Assembly: GCF_030409555.1 (NCBI RefSeq)
Contig: NZ_JAUFPU010000003.1
Location: 62,001-126,000 of the forward strand
Source: Chitinimonas viridis
GTDB taxonomy: Bacteria; Pseudomonadota; Gammaproteobacteria; Burkholderiales; Chitinimonadaceae
Length of the DNA: 64,000 nt
Reading direction: 5' to 3'
In this document: piece after piece, positions 7,969 to 19,228 of the stretch
Layout of the letters: each line of letters opens with the position of its first letter
Position numbering within the stretch: position 1 is the stretch's first letter
Made by a program: the position numbers and the translations under genes
Notes under the pieces: model-generated
Databases searched by the model: none
What the model was told of the DNA's origin: nothing
Seen by the model: the letters and a program-made list of their open reading frames with translations, nothing else

Positions 7969-10143
7969 ATGCTGATAGCCGAAGACATCCCCGTCCCCGA
8001 GGAGTACGCCGCACTGGTGGCGAGGGATGCGAACGTTCTGTTCGCCAAGGTATCGGGCTATCTGAAGCCCGAGGATCTGCCGTTGCTGCGCACGGCTTTC
8101 CTGTTCAGCGCCGAGTGCCACAAGACCCAGTTCCGCAAGAGCGGCGAGCCCTATATCACCCACCCGCTGGCGGTGGCCGATATCCTGGCTGATCATCACC
8201 TGGATGCCCAGGCGCTGATGGCCGCCTTCCTGCATGACACCATGGAGGATACCGGGGTCACCAAGCTGGAGCTGACCGATCGCTTCGGCAAGCCTATCGC
8301 CGAGCTGGTGGATGGCTTGTCCAAGCTGGAGAAGCTGGAGTTCCAGAGCAAGGAAGAGGCGCAGGCGGAGAACTTCCGCAAGATGCTGATGGCCATGGCC
8401 CGCGATGTGCGGGTCATCCTGGTGAAGTTGGCCGACCGCTTGCACAATATGCGCACGCTGGATGCCATGCGCGAGGACAAGCAAAAGCGGATTGCCGCCG
8501 AGACGCTGGAAATCTACGCGCCCATCGCCAACCGCATCGGCCTGCATGCCATCTATCAGGAGCTGGAGGACTGGAGTTTCCGCTACCTGCACCCCATGCG
8601 CTACGAGGTGCTGGGCAAGGCATTGAAGGCGGCGCGGGGCAATCGGCGCGAGGTGGTGAACAAGATACAGGACGCCATCAAGCAAAAACTGGAAGACGCC
8701 AGGATAGAGGCCACCGTGTATGGCCGTGAAAAGCACCTGGCCAGCATCTATCGCAAGATGCAGGAGAAGCACCTGAGCTTCTCCGAGGTGCTGGATATCT
8801 ACGGCTTCCGTGTCATTGTCCGCGATGTATCGACCTGCTACCTGGTGCTGGGGGCCCTGCACGGCCTCTACAAGCCCCGCCCTGGTACGTTCAAGGACTA
8901 TATCGCCATCCCCAAGCCCAATGGCTACCAGAGCCTGCATACGGCGCTGTCCGGCCCCTATGGCACGCCCATCGAGGTGCAGATACGCACCCACGATATG
9001 CACAAGGTGGCGCAGGCCGGCGTGGCGTCGCACTGGATGTACAAATCCGGCGACGACGGCGTCAGCGATGTGCAGCAGAAAACCCACCAGTGGCTGCAAA
9101 GTCTGCTGGAGATCCAATCCATGTCGGGGGATTCGGTTGAATTCCTCGAGCATATCAAGGTCGATCTGTTCCCTGGCGAGGTGTATGTCTTTACCCCCAA
9201 GGGCAAGATACTGACCCTGCCGCAAGGGTCCACTGCAGTGGATTTTGCCTATGCGGTGCACTCCGACATCGGCAATCGCTGCATTGCCGCCCGCATCAAC
9301 TACGACCTGATGCCCCTGCGGACCGCCATCAAGACCGGTGACCAGGTGGAGATCATTACGGCCACCACGGCCCGGCCCAATCCCAACTGGCTTAACTTTG
9401 TGGTGACGGGCAAGGCGCGCTCGCATATCCGGCACTTCCTCAAGACCATGCGCTATGAGGAATCGGTGCAACTGGGTGAGCGCATGCTGAGCCAGGCCGC
9501 CCGGGCCTTGATGAACCAGAGCGTGGAGTTGCCACCCGAGTCCTGGGAGCGCTACCTCAAAGAAAACGCCCCGTCACGGCGTGACGAGATACTGTCTGAC
9601 ATCGGCCTGGGCAAGCGTATCGGTGTGGTGGTGGCGCAGCGCCTCTTGACGCTGGCCGGCCTGCTGACCGAAGGCGAGGCCAAGAGCGGGCCTATCCTGA
9701 TACGCGGTACCGAGGGGGTGGCGGTGCAGTTCTCCCGCTGCTGCAATCCCATACCGGGCGACCCTATCATCGGCTTGATCAAGCAGGGGCAGGGGCTGGT
9801 CATCCATACCCATGACTGCCCACAGGTCGTAGGCAGGCATGGCAAGGTGGACCCGGAGAAGATGCTGGAGGTGGAGTGGGATGTCCCCGCCGGCAAGCTG
9901 TTTGACGTGCAGATCAAGATACTGGCCATGCACGAGCGTGGCGTGCTGGCGCAGATTGCCGCCGCCATCTCGGAGGCGGCGGCCAATATCGAGAATGTGC
10001 GCATGGATAGCGATCACGAGGGCGATCGTTACACCGAGATCAGCTTTACCGTACAGGTGGAAAACCGCCAGCACCTGGCCAGAGTGATGCAGACCCTGCG
10101 CCAGTTGGAGAGCGTGGTGCGGATACACAGGCTGAAGTCTTAG
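7969..10143 (+). CDS. spoT: Bifunctional (p)ppGpp synthetase/hydrolase (RelA/SpoT family)
   Basis: This 724-residue protein has the full RSH layout: HD hydrolase domain with HDTMEDTG starting at His89 and RLHNMRTL; synthetase domain with REKHLASIYRKM, DIYGFRVIV and NGYQSLHT; TGS domain near GEVYVFTPKGKILTLP; a conserved linker; and a C-terminal ACT domain (FDVQIKILAMHERGVLAQIA). The intact HD motif argues for a hydrolase-competent SpoT/Rel and not a RelA-only enzyme. The ATG at 7969 lies about 20 nt after the rpoZ terminator without a clear Shine-Dalgarno. The TAG stop is directly followed by a family-B hairpin. Confidence 0.96.
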   Translation: MLIAEDIPVPEEYAALVARDANVLFAKVSGYLKPEDLPLLRTAFLFSAECHKTQFRKSGEPYITHPLAVADILADHHLDAQALMAAFLHDTMEDTGVTKLELTDRFGKPIAELVDGLSKLEKLEFQSKEEAQAENFRKMLMAMARDVRVILVKLADRLHNMRTLDAMREDKQKRIAAETLEIYAPIANRIGLHAIYQELEDWSFRYLHPMRYEVLGKALKAARGNRREVVNKIQDAIKQKLEDARIEATVYGREKHLASIYRKMQEKHLSFSEVLDIYGFRVIVRDVSTCYLVLGALHGLYKPRPGTFKDYIAIPKPNGYQSLHTALSGPYGTPIEVQIRTHDMHKVAQAGVASHWMYKSGDDGVSDVQQKTHQWLQSLLEIQSMSGDSVEFLEHIKVDLFPGEVYVFTPKGKILTLPQGSTAVDFAYAVHSDIGNRCIAARINYDLMPLRTAIKTGDQVEIITATTARPNPNWLNFVVTGKARSHIRHFLKTMRYEESVQLGERMLSQAARALMNQSVELPPESWERYLKENAPSRRDEILSDIGLGKRIGVVVAQRLLTLAGLLTEGEAKSGPILIRGTEGVAVQFSRCCNPIPGDPIIGLIKQGQGLVIHTHDCPQVVGRHGKVDPEKMLEVEWDVPAGKLFDVQIKILAMHERGVLAQIAAAISEAAANIENVRMDSDHEGDRYTEISFTVQVENRQHLARVMQTLRQLESVVRIHRLKS

Positions 10144-10204
10144 CGCCTGTTCAAGGTCTTTTCGCCTCGCGCCGGCCCGCTGGCGAAAAGATATTGAACA
10201 GGTA
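10144..10204. repeat. Short copy of palindromic repeat family B
   Basis: Arms CCTGTTCAAGGTCTTTTCGCC (split: CCTGTTCAA, TCTTTTCGCC) and GGCGAAAAGA...TTGAACAGG form an imperfect hairpin around about 15 nt. It starts right after the spoT stop codon. The arms match those of the large copy at 59947-60119, while the internal sequence is much shorter. Confidence 0.75.
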
Positions 10205-10275
10205 CTTAGCCATCCTGGCGATGGGCCGGGCAATGCTAGAATCAATGCCTTGACCGGCTCTGCGCACCCCTTACC

Positions 10276-10479
10276 GTGATTACCATCACCCTCAACGGCG
10301 AAACCCGCCAGTTCGATCCCGATCTCAATCTGGCCCAGTTGGTGGATAGGCTGGGCCATACGGGGCACCGTATTGCCATTGAGCGCAACGGCGAAATCGT
10401 GCCCAAGCGCCTGCATGGTGAGACGCTGCTGCTGGCCGGCGACAGGCTGGAGATCGTGGTGGCAGTAGGGGGCGGCTGA
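10276..10479 (+). CDS. thiS: Sulfur carrier protein ThiS
   Basis: ThiS carries the thiocarboxylate sulfur used to build the thiazole ring of thiamine. The 67-residue ubiquitin-like protein starts with MITITLNGE, has the middle motif IAIERNGEIVPK, and ends in the diagnostic Gly-Gly tail (VAVGGG). The start is a GTG at 10276. thiG follows after 188 nt. No thiamine-pyrophosphate riboswitch was recognised upstream, where a family-B repeat lies instead. Confidence 0.93.
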   Translation: MITITLNGETRQFDPDLNLAQLVDRLGHTGHRIAIERNGEIVPKRLHGETLLLAGDRLEIVVAVGGG

Positions 10480-10620
10480 GTGCATCAGCCGCTGCGGTTT
10501 GCCACCATAGACCTGGAACACCACCTGGCCGACTGCCTGGCAGCCCGGCGCGATACCTTTATCAGAAGCATGGCTGGGCCCTCTGCGCCCAGTCTGGCAA
10601 AGACCCCAGGGTGCGCCTGA
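10480..10620 (+). pseudogene. Possible remnant ORF between thiS and thiG
   Basis: A GTG directly after the thiS stop opens a 46-codon frame. It includes LEHHLADCLAARRDTFI, which faintly recalls the N-terminal part of GNAT acetyltransferases. No domain is complete and the similarity is from memory only. It may be a decayed gene or simply spacer. Confidence 0.25.
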
Positions 10621-10667
10621 TGGAGCGCCTGCTCCCGGCTGCCCTATACTGACGGATAACCAAGCCC

Positions 10668-11453
10668 ATGCAAGATGCTCCATTCCAGATTGCCGACCGC
10701 GTCTATGGCTCCCGCCTGCTGGTGGGTACCGGCAAGTACAAGGACTTCACCGAGACCCGCGCGGCCATTGATGCCTCGGGCGCGGAGATCGTGACTGTCG
10801 CCATCCGTCGGGTCAATATCGGCCAGGATGCCCAGGCGCCCAGCCTGCTCGATTACCTGCCACCCAGCCAGTTCACCTACCTGCCCAATACGGCCGGCTG
10901 CTACAGCGCCGACGATGCAGTACGTACGCTGCGGCTGGCCCGCGAGCTGCTGGATGGACATAAGCTGGTGAAGCTGGAAGTACTGGGCGACGCCCACAGC
11001 CTCTACCCCAATGTGGTGGAGACCTTGCGTGCGGCCGAAACCCTGGTGAAGGATGGCTTCGATGTGATGGTCTACACCTCGGACGATCCCATCATCGCCA
11101 AGCAGCTGGAGGAGATAGGCTGTTGCGCCGTCATGCCGCTGGCCAGCCTGATAGGCTCGGGCATGGGCATACTGAACCCCTGGAACCTCAAGCTCATCAT
11201 CGAGCAGGCGCGTGTGCCGGTGATCGTCGATGCCGGCGTGGGCACGGCATCGGATGCCGCCATCGCCATGGAGCTGGGTTGCGACGGCGTGCTGATGAAC
11301 ACCGCCATTGCGGCGGCACAGCACCCGGTACTGATGGCCAGCGCCATGCGCAAGGGCGTGGAAGCCGGCCGCGAGGCCTTTCTGGCGGGGCGCATGCCGC
11401 GCAAGCTTTACTCGGCCAGCCCCAGCTCGCCCACTACCGGCATGATAGGCTGA
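10668..11453 (+). CDS. thiG: Thiazole synthase ThiG
   Basis: ThiG condenses deoxyxylulose phosphate, dehydroglycine and ThiS-thiocarboxylate into thiazole phosphate. The 261-residue TIM barrel shows [43 protein letters not shown] (in pieces), [34 protein letters not shown] and [12 protein letters not shown], and ends with a typical SPTTGMI tail. The Ile in VAIRRVN is usually Val. thiS lies upstream on the same strand. No thiE or thiO is seen nearby. Confidence 0.96.
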   Translation: MQDAPFQIADRVYGSRLLVGTGKYKDFTETRAAIDASGAEIVTVAIRRVNIGQDAQAPSLLDYLPPSQFTYLPNTAGCYSADDAVRTLRLARELLDGHKLVKLEVLGDAHSLYPNVVETLRAAETLVKDGFDVMVYTSDDPIIAKQLEEIGCCAVMPLASLIGSGMGILNPWNLKLIIEQARVPVIVDAGVGTASDAAIAMELGCDGVLMNTAIAAAQHPVLMASAMRKGVEAGREAFLAGRMPRKLYSASPSSPTTGMIG

Positions 11454-11460
11454 GGCGAGC

Positions 11461-12279
11461 TTGAGTCAGGCTGCTGCACTACCTGCACCGGGCGGTTTCG
11501 CCCGGTTTTGCCGCGAGTTCTGGTGGTTTGGCCTGAAAGAGGCGCGCGCCTGCATATTTGCAGGCTCGTTCTTCGTGGTGCTGGCCCTGTCCACCAAGCT
11601 GCCGCTGGGGCCATTGCCGCGTTACGACTTCATCCTGCTGGCGGCGTTGCTGATCCAGGGCTTGCTGATCGCTACCCGGCTGGAGAGCTGGGACGAGGTC
11701 AAGACCATCAGCCTGTTCCATCTGCTGGGCTTTGCGCTGGAGGTGTTCAAGACGCATCCGGCCATAGGCTCGTGGCATTACCCGGAGTTCGCCTATAGCA
11801 AGGTGCTGGGTGTGCCGCTCTATAGTGGCTTCATGTACGCCGCCGTGGCCAGCTATATGGCGCAGGCCTGGCGCATCATGGACTTGCGACTGACTGGCTA
11901 CCCCAGCTACTGGCTTAGCCTACCCCTGTGTGCCGCCATCTATTTGAACTTCTTCACCCATCACTTCCTGCCCGATCTGCGCTGGCTCCTGATAGGCGCC
12001 ACCGTGCTGATCTTTGCGCGCACCCGGGTGTACTTCCATCCGCTGGCAACACCGCGCTGGATGCCCATGCCGATTGCCTTTGTGTTGATCGGTTTCTTTG
12101 TCTGGCTGGCCGAGAACATCGCCACGTTTTTTCGCGCCTGGCAGTATCCAGAGCAAGCCGCCGGCTGGACGCTGGTGCACTGGGGTAAAATCAGTTCCTG
12201 GGGTCTGCTGGTGATACTGAGCTTTATTGTCATTGCCGACCTCAAGCACTTGAAGGCCAGGCGCGCAAAGAGCGGCTAA
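11461..12279 (+). CDS. DUF817-family integral membrane protein
   Basis: The 272 residues carry about seven or eight hydrophobic segments. Family-like landmarks are FGLKEARACIFAGSFF near the N-terminus, FKTHPAIGSWHYPE, VPLYSGFMYAAVASYMAQAW and FFTHHFLPDLRWLL. These match what is known of the uncharacterised DUF817 family. The start is a TTG at 11461, eight bases after the thiG stop, so the gene is probably read with thiG. The stop codon TAA lies inside the left end of a family-A repeat (12269-12380), so the last residues may have been changed by insertion. Confidence 0.82.
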   Translation: MSQAAALPAPGGFARFCREFWWFGLKEARACIFAGSFFVVLALSTKLPLGPLPRYDFILLAALLIQGLLIATRLESWDEVKTISLFHLLGFALEVFKTHPAIGSWHYPEFAYSKVLGVPLYSGFMYAAVASYMAQAWRIMDLRLTGYPSYWLSLPLCAAIYLNFFTHHFLPDLRWLLIGATVLIFARTRVYFHPLATPRWMPMPIAFVLIGFFVWLAENIATFFRAWQYPEQAAGWTLVHWGKISSWGLLVILSFIVIADLKHLKARRAKSG

Positions 12280-12380
12280 CAAAACCCTTCTGGCGTTGTT
12301 GTGCGAGCTTGCCGTACCCACGTACTGTCAGCTGCGCGCGCCTAGCCAGAAACGCTACGCTGGGTTTTGCTAGTCGCTCT
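12269..12380. repeat. Palindromic MITE-like repeat family A, copy 1
   Basis: The terminal inverted sequences are AGAGCGGCTAACAAAACCC on the left and GGGTTTTGCTAGTCGCTCT on the right. An inner pair TTCTGGC/GCCAGAA and the central GTACCCACGTAC also match copy 2 at 40213-40340. Compared with copy 2, this copy lacks 14 bp in the right inner arm. It has no coding capacity and overlaps the DUF817 stop codon. Confidence 0.8.
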
Positions 12381-12441
12381 AAGAAGCGGCTAGCCCCAGA
12401 ACACTCGTTCCAACCTGATTTCGCAGTAGAAAGGCCCCATC

Positions 12442-13119
12442 TTGGACAATCCGCATCATCGCCATATCCGCAGTTTCGTGCTGCGCCAGGGGCATTTCTC
12501 CGAGGCGCAGACTCGCGCCATGGAAGAGGGCATGCCGCAATGGGGGGTGGAGTACCGACATGAACTGCTGGATCTGACCCAGACCTTTGGCAGGGAGGCG
12601 CCCAAGGTGCTGGAAATCGGTTTTGGCATGGGCGGTGCAACGGCGGAAATCGCCCAGACGCGGCCCGATACCGATTTCCTGGGCATCGAGGTGCATGGCC
12701 CCGGGGTGGGTAATATGCTCAAGCTGATCAGCGAAAAACAGCTGAGCAATATCCGCGTGGTACGGCATGATGCTGTCGAGGTGGTGGAGCACATGCTGCC
12801 TCTGGAGAGCCTGGATGGCTTCCATCTGTATTTCCCCGACCCCTGGCCCAAGAAGCGGCAGCAGAAGCGCCGGCTGGTGCAGCCCGAGTTTCTGGATCGC
12901 ATCGTCAGCCGGCTCAAGCAGGGCGCCTATGTGCATATGGCGACGGACTGGGAGGACTACGCCGTGCAGATGCTGGACGTGCTGAGCGCCCATCCGGCCT
13001 TGCGCAATACGGCAGAGGGCTATGCGCCAAGGCCGGAATGGCGTCCGCTGACCAAGTTCGAGCAGCGTGGCCTGAACCTGGGCCATGGGGTGTGGGATCT
13101 GATGTTCGTGAAGCGCTAG
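12442..13119 (+). CDS. trmB: tRNA (guanine-N7-)-methyltransferase
   Basis: TrmB makes m7G46 in tRNAs using S-adenosylmethionine. The 225 residues include the N-terminal [14 protein letters not shown], the SAM loop [27 protein letters not shown], the signature [20 protein letters not shown] (in the family GDPWPKKRHxKRR), and a closing [18 protein letters not shown]. The start is a TTG at 12442. The gene is bracketed by family-A repeat sequence on both sides (12269-12380 and 13173-13205). Confidence 0.95.
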   Translation: MDNPHHRHIRSFVLRQGHFSEAQTRAMEEGMPQWGVEYRHELLDLTQTFGREAPKVLEIGFGMGGATAEIAQTRPDTDFLGIEVHGPGVGNMLKLISEKQLSNIRVVRHDAVEVVEHMLPLESLDGFHLYFPDPWPKKRQQKRRLVQPEFLDRIVSRLKQGAYVHMATDWEDYAVQMLDVLSAHPALRNTAEGYAPRPEWRPLTKFEQRGLNLGHGVWDLMFVKR

Positions 13120-13172
13120 CTTACCCTGGCGGGTGGGGATGGCGTGGGGTGTGGCGCTATGCACGGCGCCTT

Positions 13173-13205
13173 AGAGCCGCTACGCTGGGTTTTGTTAGCC
13201 GCTCT
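13173..13205. repeat. Internally deleted family-A repeat, copy 3
   Basis: Only the two ends remain: AGAGCCGCTA joined to CGCTGGGTTTTGTTAGCCGCTCT. The junction looks like a deletion between the left terminal arm and the right terminal arm of a full element. It lies just upstream of the ribosome site of the next gene. Confidence 0.7.
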
Positions 13206-13225
13206 TATTGACGGAGGACGCAACC

Positions 13226-14392
13226 TTGTCTGCCAGCAATAGCTTGATCATCACCAGCCTGCTGTCCCTGGTGGCCTGCCATGGCGCGGAGACGCCCACT
13301 GCGGCCGTGCCTGTGCCGGTGGCACCTATGCAGTCCGCACCTTTGCAGGCCGCCACCAAACTACAGGCGGTGACGGTGGCGCGTGGGCTGGAGCATCCAT
13401 GGGGGCTGGCCTTCTTGCCCGATGGCCGCATGCTGGTAAGCGAGCGGCCAGGCAGGCTGCGCCTGGTGGCCAGGGATGGCGCCGTATCGGCACCGCTGAA
13501 AGGCGTGCCAGCCGTGTTTGCCAGCGGCCAGGGCGGTCTGCTCGATGTGGTGCTGCATCCGGCCTTTGCCACCAACCAATGGGTTTACCTTGTCTACGCC
13601 GAGCCCGACCCCCAGCAGGCCAGCCTGGCCGGCACCGCCGTGGCGCGCGGCAAGCTGGTGGGGGAGCAACTGCAGGGCGTTCAGGTACTGTTCCGCCAGC
13701 AGCCCAAGGTGGCTGGCGGCAATCATTTTGGCGCACGCCTGGCCTTTGCGCTCGATGGGCGTTTCTTCCTGGCCATGGGCGAGCGCTTTCAGCGTGATCG
13801 CGCCCAGCACCCCATGGAGCATCTGGGCAAGGTGGTGCGGTTGCATGACGACGGCCGCGTGCCGGCGGATAACCCCTTTGTCGGCCGGCCGGGCTATCAG
13901 CCTGAGATATGGTCGCTGGGCCACCGCAATGTACAGGGGGCGGCCATCCACCCGCAAAGCGGCCAGCTATGGACGGCCGAACACGGTGCCCAGGGGGGCG
14001 ATGAGATCAATACCCCCAAGGCGGGGCGCAACTACGGTTGGCCCGTCATCACCTATGGCCGCAACTATGGCGGCGGCAAGATAGGCGAGGGGACGGCCAA
14101 GGACGGCATGGAGCAGCCACAGCATTACTGGGATCCGTCCATCGCGCCTTCCGGCATGGCCTTCTATACCGGCAACCGCTACCCAGGCTGGCGCGGCAGC
14201 TTGCTGGTGGGCGCCTTGCGTGGCCAGCATGTGGCACGGCTCAGCCTGGACGGCGAGCGGGTGGTGGCCGAGGAGAAGCTGCTGATGGAGCTGGGGCGGC
14301 GGGTGCGGGACGTAAGGCAGGGGCCGGACGGTTGGGTCTATCTGCTGACCGATGCCGCCGATGGCGAGGTGCTGCGGCTGGAGCTGCAGTGA
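13226..14392 (+). CDS. PQQ-dependent sugar dehydrogenase-like lipoprotein (YliI/Asd family)
   Basis: The 388-residue protein is a six-bladed propeller of the glucose/sorbosone dehydrogenase type. Landmarks are LEHPWGLAFLPDGRMLVSERPGRLRLV, GLLDVVLHPAF, GGNHFGARLAF, PEIWSLGHRNVQGAA, WTAEHGAQGGDEIN and GRNYGWPVITYG (long ones seen in pieces). These contain the expected catalytic His and PQQ/Ca ligands. The TTG at 13226 is chosen because GGAGG (13213-13217) is eight bases upstream and the protein then begins with a lipoprotein signal ending in LVAC, so it is probably membrane-anchored facing the periplasm. Aldose oxidation is the family role; the substrate is unknown. Confidence 0.9.
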   Translation: MSASNSLIITSLLSLVACHGAETPTAAVPVPVAPMQSAPLQAATKLQAVTVARGLEHPWGLAFLPDGRMLVSERPGRLRLVARDGAVSAPLKGVPAVFASGQGGLLDVVLHPAFATNQWVYLVYAEPDPQQASLAGTAVARGKLVGEQLQGVQVLFRQQPKVAGGNHFGARLAFALDGRFFLAMGERFQRDRAQHPMEHLGKVVRLHDDGRVPADNPFVGRPGYQPEIWSLGHRNVQGAAIHPQSGQLWTAEHGAQGGDEINTPKAGRNYGWPVITYGRNYGGGKIGEGTAKDGMEQPQHYWDPSIAPSGMAFYTGNRYPGWRGSLLVGALRGQHVARLSLDGERVVAEEKLLMELGRRVRDVRQGPDGWVYLLTDAADGEVLRLELQ

Positions 14393-14429
14393 TGCAGGCC
14401 GGTGCCGACGGCGCCAGCCTGCAGGGGTA

Positions 14430-15161
14430 TCAGCAACCTATGCTGGTGATGGTGCTGCCGCGGAAGGCGGTCGCAGCCTGATTCAACAGGGTCTTGGCCG
14501 AGCTGGGGACCTGCTTGAGCAGCAGGGTGTTGCTGACAGGTGCGCCTTCGCGGCGTTCGCGCAGCATGGCGGTACGCACCCCTTGCTGGCGCAGGTTGTC
14601 CAGCCGGCGTTCGGCGGCTTCCTTGGTCGAGAACAGGCCTAGCGATACGGCGTTCAGGTAGCGCTTGTCGTCGTTGATGATGAAGAAATCGGTCACGCCC
14701 AGCGTCTTCAGTTCGTCGGCTTTCTTTTGCGCGTCGGCAGTGGTGCCGCGTGGCGGTATCAGTACCCAGTAACGCACAGGGCCTTCGCCGCCACTGCTTT
14801 CCAATCTGGTTTCACCACCCAGCTTGAGGGCGGCCACGCGCTTCCTGACATTGGGCAGGTCTTCGGTGAGTATGCCTCGCCAGGCAAAGCAGGCCTTGCC
14901 TGCAGCAGCGACTTCGGCGGCCACGGGCGCCTGCGCCTCGAGGGTATCGGAGGCGACCATCGGGGTGTCGGCTGCTGGCCCGGCCGCTGCGTCAACCGGT
15001 GGGGTTGCACTGGGGCTGGCAGGTAGGACTTCGGCGATGTGCAACTTGGCGGCATTGACTTCGCGGTTACGCCAATCAAGCGGCGGCTGCGGCTCTGCCA
15101 GCCGGGTGTAGCCGAAGAACAGCAAATTGGCGAGCAGTAACAGGAAGAACAGCCATTTCAT
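14430..15161 (-). CDS. SPOR-domain protein with N-terminal membrane anchor
   Basis: The 243 residues begin with MKWLFFLLLLANLLFFGYTRL, a single membrane anchor seen here in its first part. An Ala/Pro-rich linker follows (about residues 45-90), then a region with CFAWRGILTEDLPNVRKRVAAL and a SPOR-type fold (YLNAVSLGLFSTKEAAERRLDNLRQQG, in pieces). SPOR domains bind denuded peptidoglycan. The start overlaps the coaX stop, and in many betaproteobacteria a gene of this kind follows coaX. It is the last gene of the operon that begins with the quinone reductase. Confidence 0.8.
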   Translation of the reverse strand: MKWLFFLLLLANLLFFGYTRLAEPQPPLDWRNREVNAAKLHIAEVLPASPSATPPVDAAAGPAADTPMVASDTLEAQAPVAAEVAAAGKACFAWRGILTEDLPNVRKRVAALKLGGETRLESSGGEGPVRYWVLIPPRGTTADAQKKADELKTLGVTDFFIINDDKRYLNAVSLGLFSTKEAAERRLDNLRQQGVRTAMLRERREGAPVSNTLLLKQVPSSAKTLLNQAATAFRGSTITSIGC

Positions 15162-15928
15162 GGGACAGGATTCCAGTTGGGCGAGGCATCGCTGGCCAAC
15201 TTGGCCAGGCCGCGCAGGACCAGATTATCAACGGCAGACAGGCGTGTTGCCAGCATTGGCGTCAACAAGGGCGCCAACAGGCTGGCATCGCCCCCCGAAA
15301 GCCACACCTGGGCGCCATGGCCGGTGTGCTTTTCCAGCCGGCCGTGCATCTGCATGATGGCGCCGGTCAGGGCCAGCAGCGCGCCATTGACGATGGCTTC
15401 GCCGGTGGCTTGGGGAAAATCCACCGTGCTGCCATCGGGCAGGCCCAGGTCGGCTGTGCCTTGTGCCAGGGACTGGCGCATCAGCCGGTAGCCGGGCACG
15501 ATCAGTCCGCCCAGGAACACCCCTTCCGCCGTCAGAGCGTCCACCGTCATGGCGGTGCCTGCCATGACCACGATGGCATCGCTGGCGCCCAGGCTGCGGG
15601 CGCCCAGCATGGCCGCCCAGCGGTCCGCCCCCAGCTGGGCTGGTTCGCGGTAGCGATTGCTGAGGCCGGCCTGGTTAGCGGTAGGTTTCAGCCAGTCTAT
15701 GGGCAATGCCAAGCAGGCGGCCAGTTGCTCGGCGATGGCCGGCCCGGCCACATTGCAGCCCAGTATGTGGCTGACCGCAGGGTGGTGGGCCAAGGCCAGC
15801 GGCAGCTGCGCCAGCTGATCGTAGGCCTGGCTGCCCTCGGCCAGGTAGCTCAAGGGGGCGTGGGGCGCCAGCAGCGCCCATTTCAGCCGGCTGTTGCCGG
15901 CGTCCAGCAACAGTACCGGGCCGCTCAT
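15158..15928 (-). CDS. coaX: Type III pantothenate kinase
   Basis: CoaX starts coenzyme A synthesis by phosphorylating pantothenate. The 256 residues begin MSGPVLLLDAGNSRLKWALL, which holds the Asp-Gly-Asn phosphate motif. They continue with LSNRYREPAQLGADRWAAML (the GxDR motif), IVVMAGTAMTVDAL, FLGGLIVPG and IVNGALLALTG. The ATG at 15928 overlaps the birA stop (ATGA) and gives the correct family length; the open frame extends far upstream without family character. birA-coaX is a common betaproteobacterial pair. Confidence 0.95.
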   Translation of the reverse strand: MSGPVLLLDAGNSRLKWALLAPHAPLSYLAEGSQAYDQLAQLPLALAHHPAVSHILGCNVAGPAIAEQLAACLALPIDWLKPTANQAGLSNRYREPAQLGADRWAAMLGARSLGASDAIVVMAGTAMTVDALTAEGVFLGGLIVPGYRLMRQSLAQGTADLGLPDGSTVDFPQATGEAIVNGALLALTGAIMQMHGRLEKHTGHGAQVWLSGGDASLLAPLLTPMLATRLSAVDNLVLRGLAKLASDASPNWNPVP

Positions 15929-16892
15929 GCCGCCCCCCGCAGGCTGATTTCGCCAGCATGGACGCGGCGCTCGCCCTCGGCTGTGGCAAAGCGCAGGGCG
16001 CCATCGGGGGCTACGCCCAGCGCCGTGCCAGCGACGCTGTCGCCATTGGGCAGCAGCAGGCGGGCCGGTGCCCCCTGCATGGCGTGGCGTGCTTCCCATT
16101 GCGGCAGCAAGGGCAGAAAACCACCTTGTTCGAACTGGGGCAGCAGCACCGCCAGTTCGGCCAGCAGGGCTGCCAGCAGGCGGTTGCGGTCGCCGCCATA
16201 GCCCAGCATGGCCAGCGATTCGGCGGCCTGTTCGACACTGCCCCTTACCGTATCGGACAGCCGCAGGTTGAGCCCTATGCCTATCACTACCGTGGATGGG
16301 CCGTGTGCCTCCCCGGCCAGTTCGATCAGGATGCCGCCCAGCTTGGCGCCTTGCTCGGTCACGATATCGTTGGGCCACTTGAGCCGTGCGGCGCTGAGGC
16401 CCAGCCCTTCCAGCGCACGGGCAACGGCCAGGCCCACGGCCAGGCTGAGGCCGGACAGGTCGGCCACGCCCAGGTTGAAGCGCCATAGCAGCGAGAACAT
16501 CAGGGCGTCACCTAGCTCGCCCTGCCAGCGTCTACCACGCCGCCCGCGCCCGGCTGTCTGGTGCTCGGCGGCAAATACCAGGCCGGCCGGCGCACCCTGG
16601 CCGGCTTGCTGCATCAGGGCGGTGTTGGTGGAGTCGATCTCATCGAACAGGCGCAGATCGAAATAGCGCGCCTGCGTGCCCAGATGCTCGGCCACCTTGC
16701 GCTCCTCCAGCCAGTCTATGGGCTTGTCCAGCCGGTAGCCACGGCTTTTGGCCGTATGCACGGTGACACCCAGGTCGGCCACCGATTTCAGTGCCAGTGA
16801 AATGCTGGCGCGCGAGACGCCCAGTGCCTCGGCCAACTCGGGGCCGGGGCGGAACTGATCGGCGGACAACAGGCGTAGCAGTGGATAAGGGT

Positions 16893-16896
<4 letters not shown>
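15925..16896 (-). CDS. birA: Biotin-protein ligase / biotin repressor
   Basis: BirA attaches biotin to the carboxylase carrier protein and, with its N-terminal helix-turn-helix, represses biotin genes. The 323 residues show a wHTH (ELAEALGVSRASISLALKSV), the ligase motif EHQTAGRGRRGRRW (GRGRxG), LKWPNDIV and GGILIEL, and a short C-terminal SH3-like domain. The ATG at 16896 is chosen because it overlaps the stop of the upstream DUF2069 gene. A bioA gene lies about 4 kb away at 20918-22234, a possible target; no BirA operator was recognised there. Confidence 0.95.
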
Positions 16897-19179
<2,283 letters not shown>

Positions 19180-19228
19180 CGTCTGGCCTCTTCCGGCAGC
19201 CTCACAGGCAATCTGTAACGGATTCGGG

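Noticed and set aside
7957..9471. Antisense open frame of 504 codons over spoT
   Set aside because: It is a codon-bias shadow of the well-supported spoT gene on the plus strand, with His/Gln/Leu-rich sequence and no domain. The same applies to the long antisense frames over groEL, leuA, ilvI, hemW and the peptide-binding protein.
10204..10275. Thiamine-pyrophosphate riboswitch upstream of thiS
   Set aside because: No conserved THI-box CUGAGA or ACCUGA core was found; the gap holds a family-B repeat and a short unstructured stretch.
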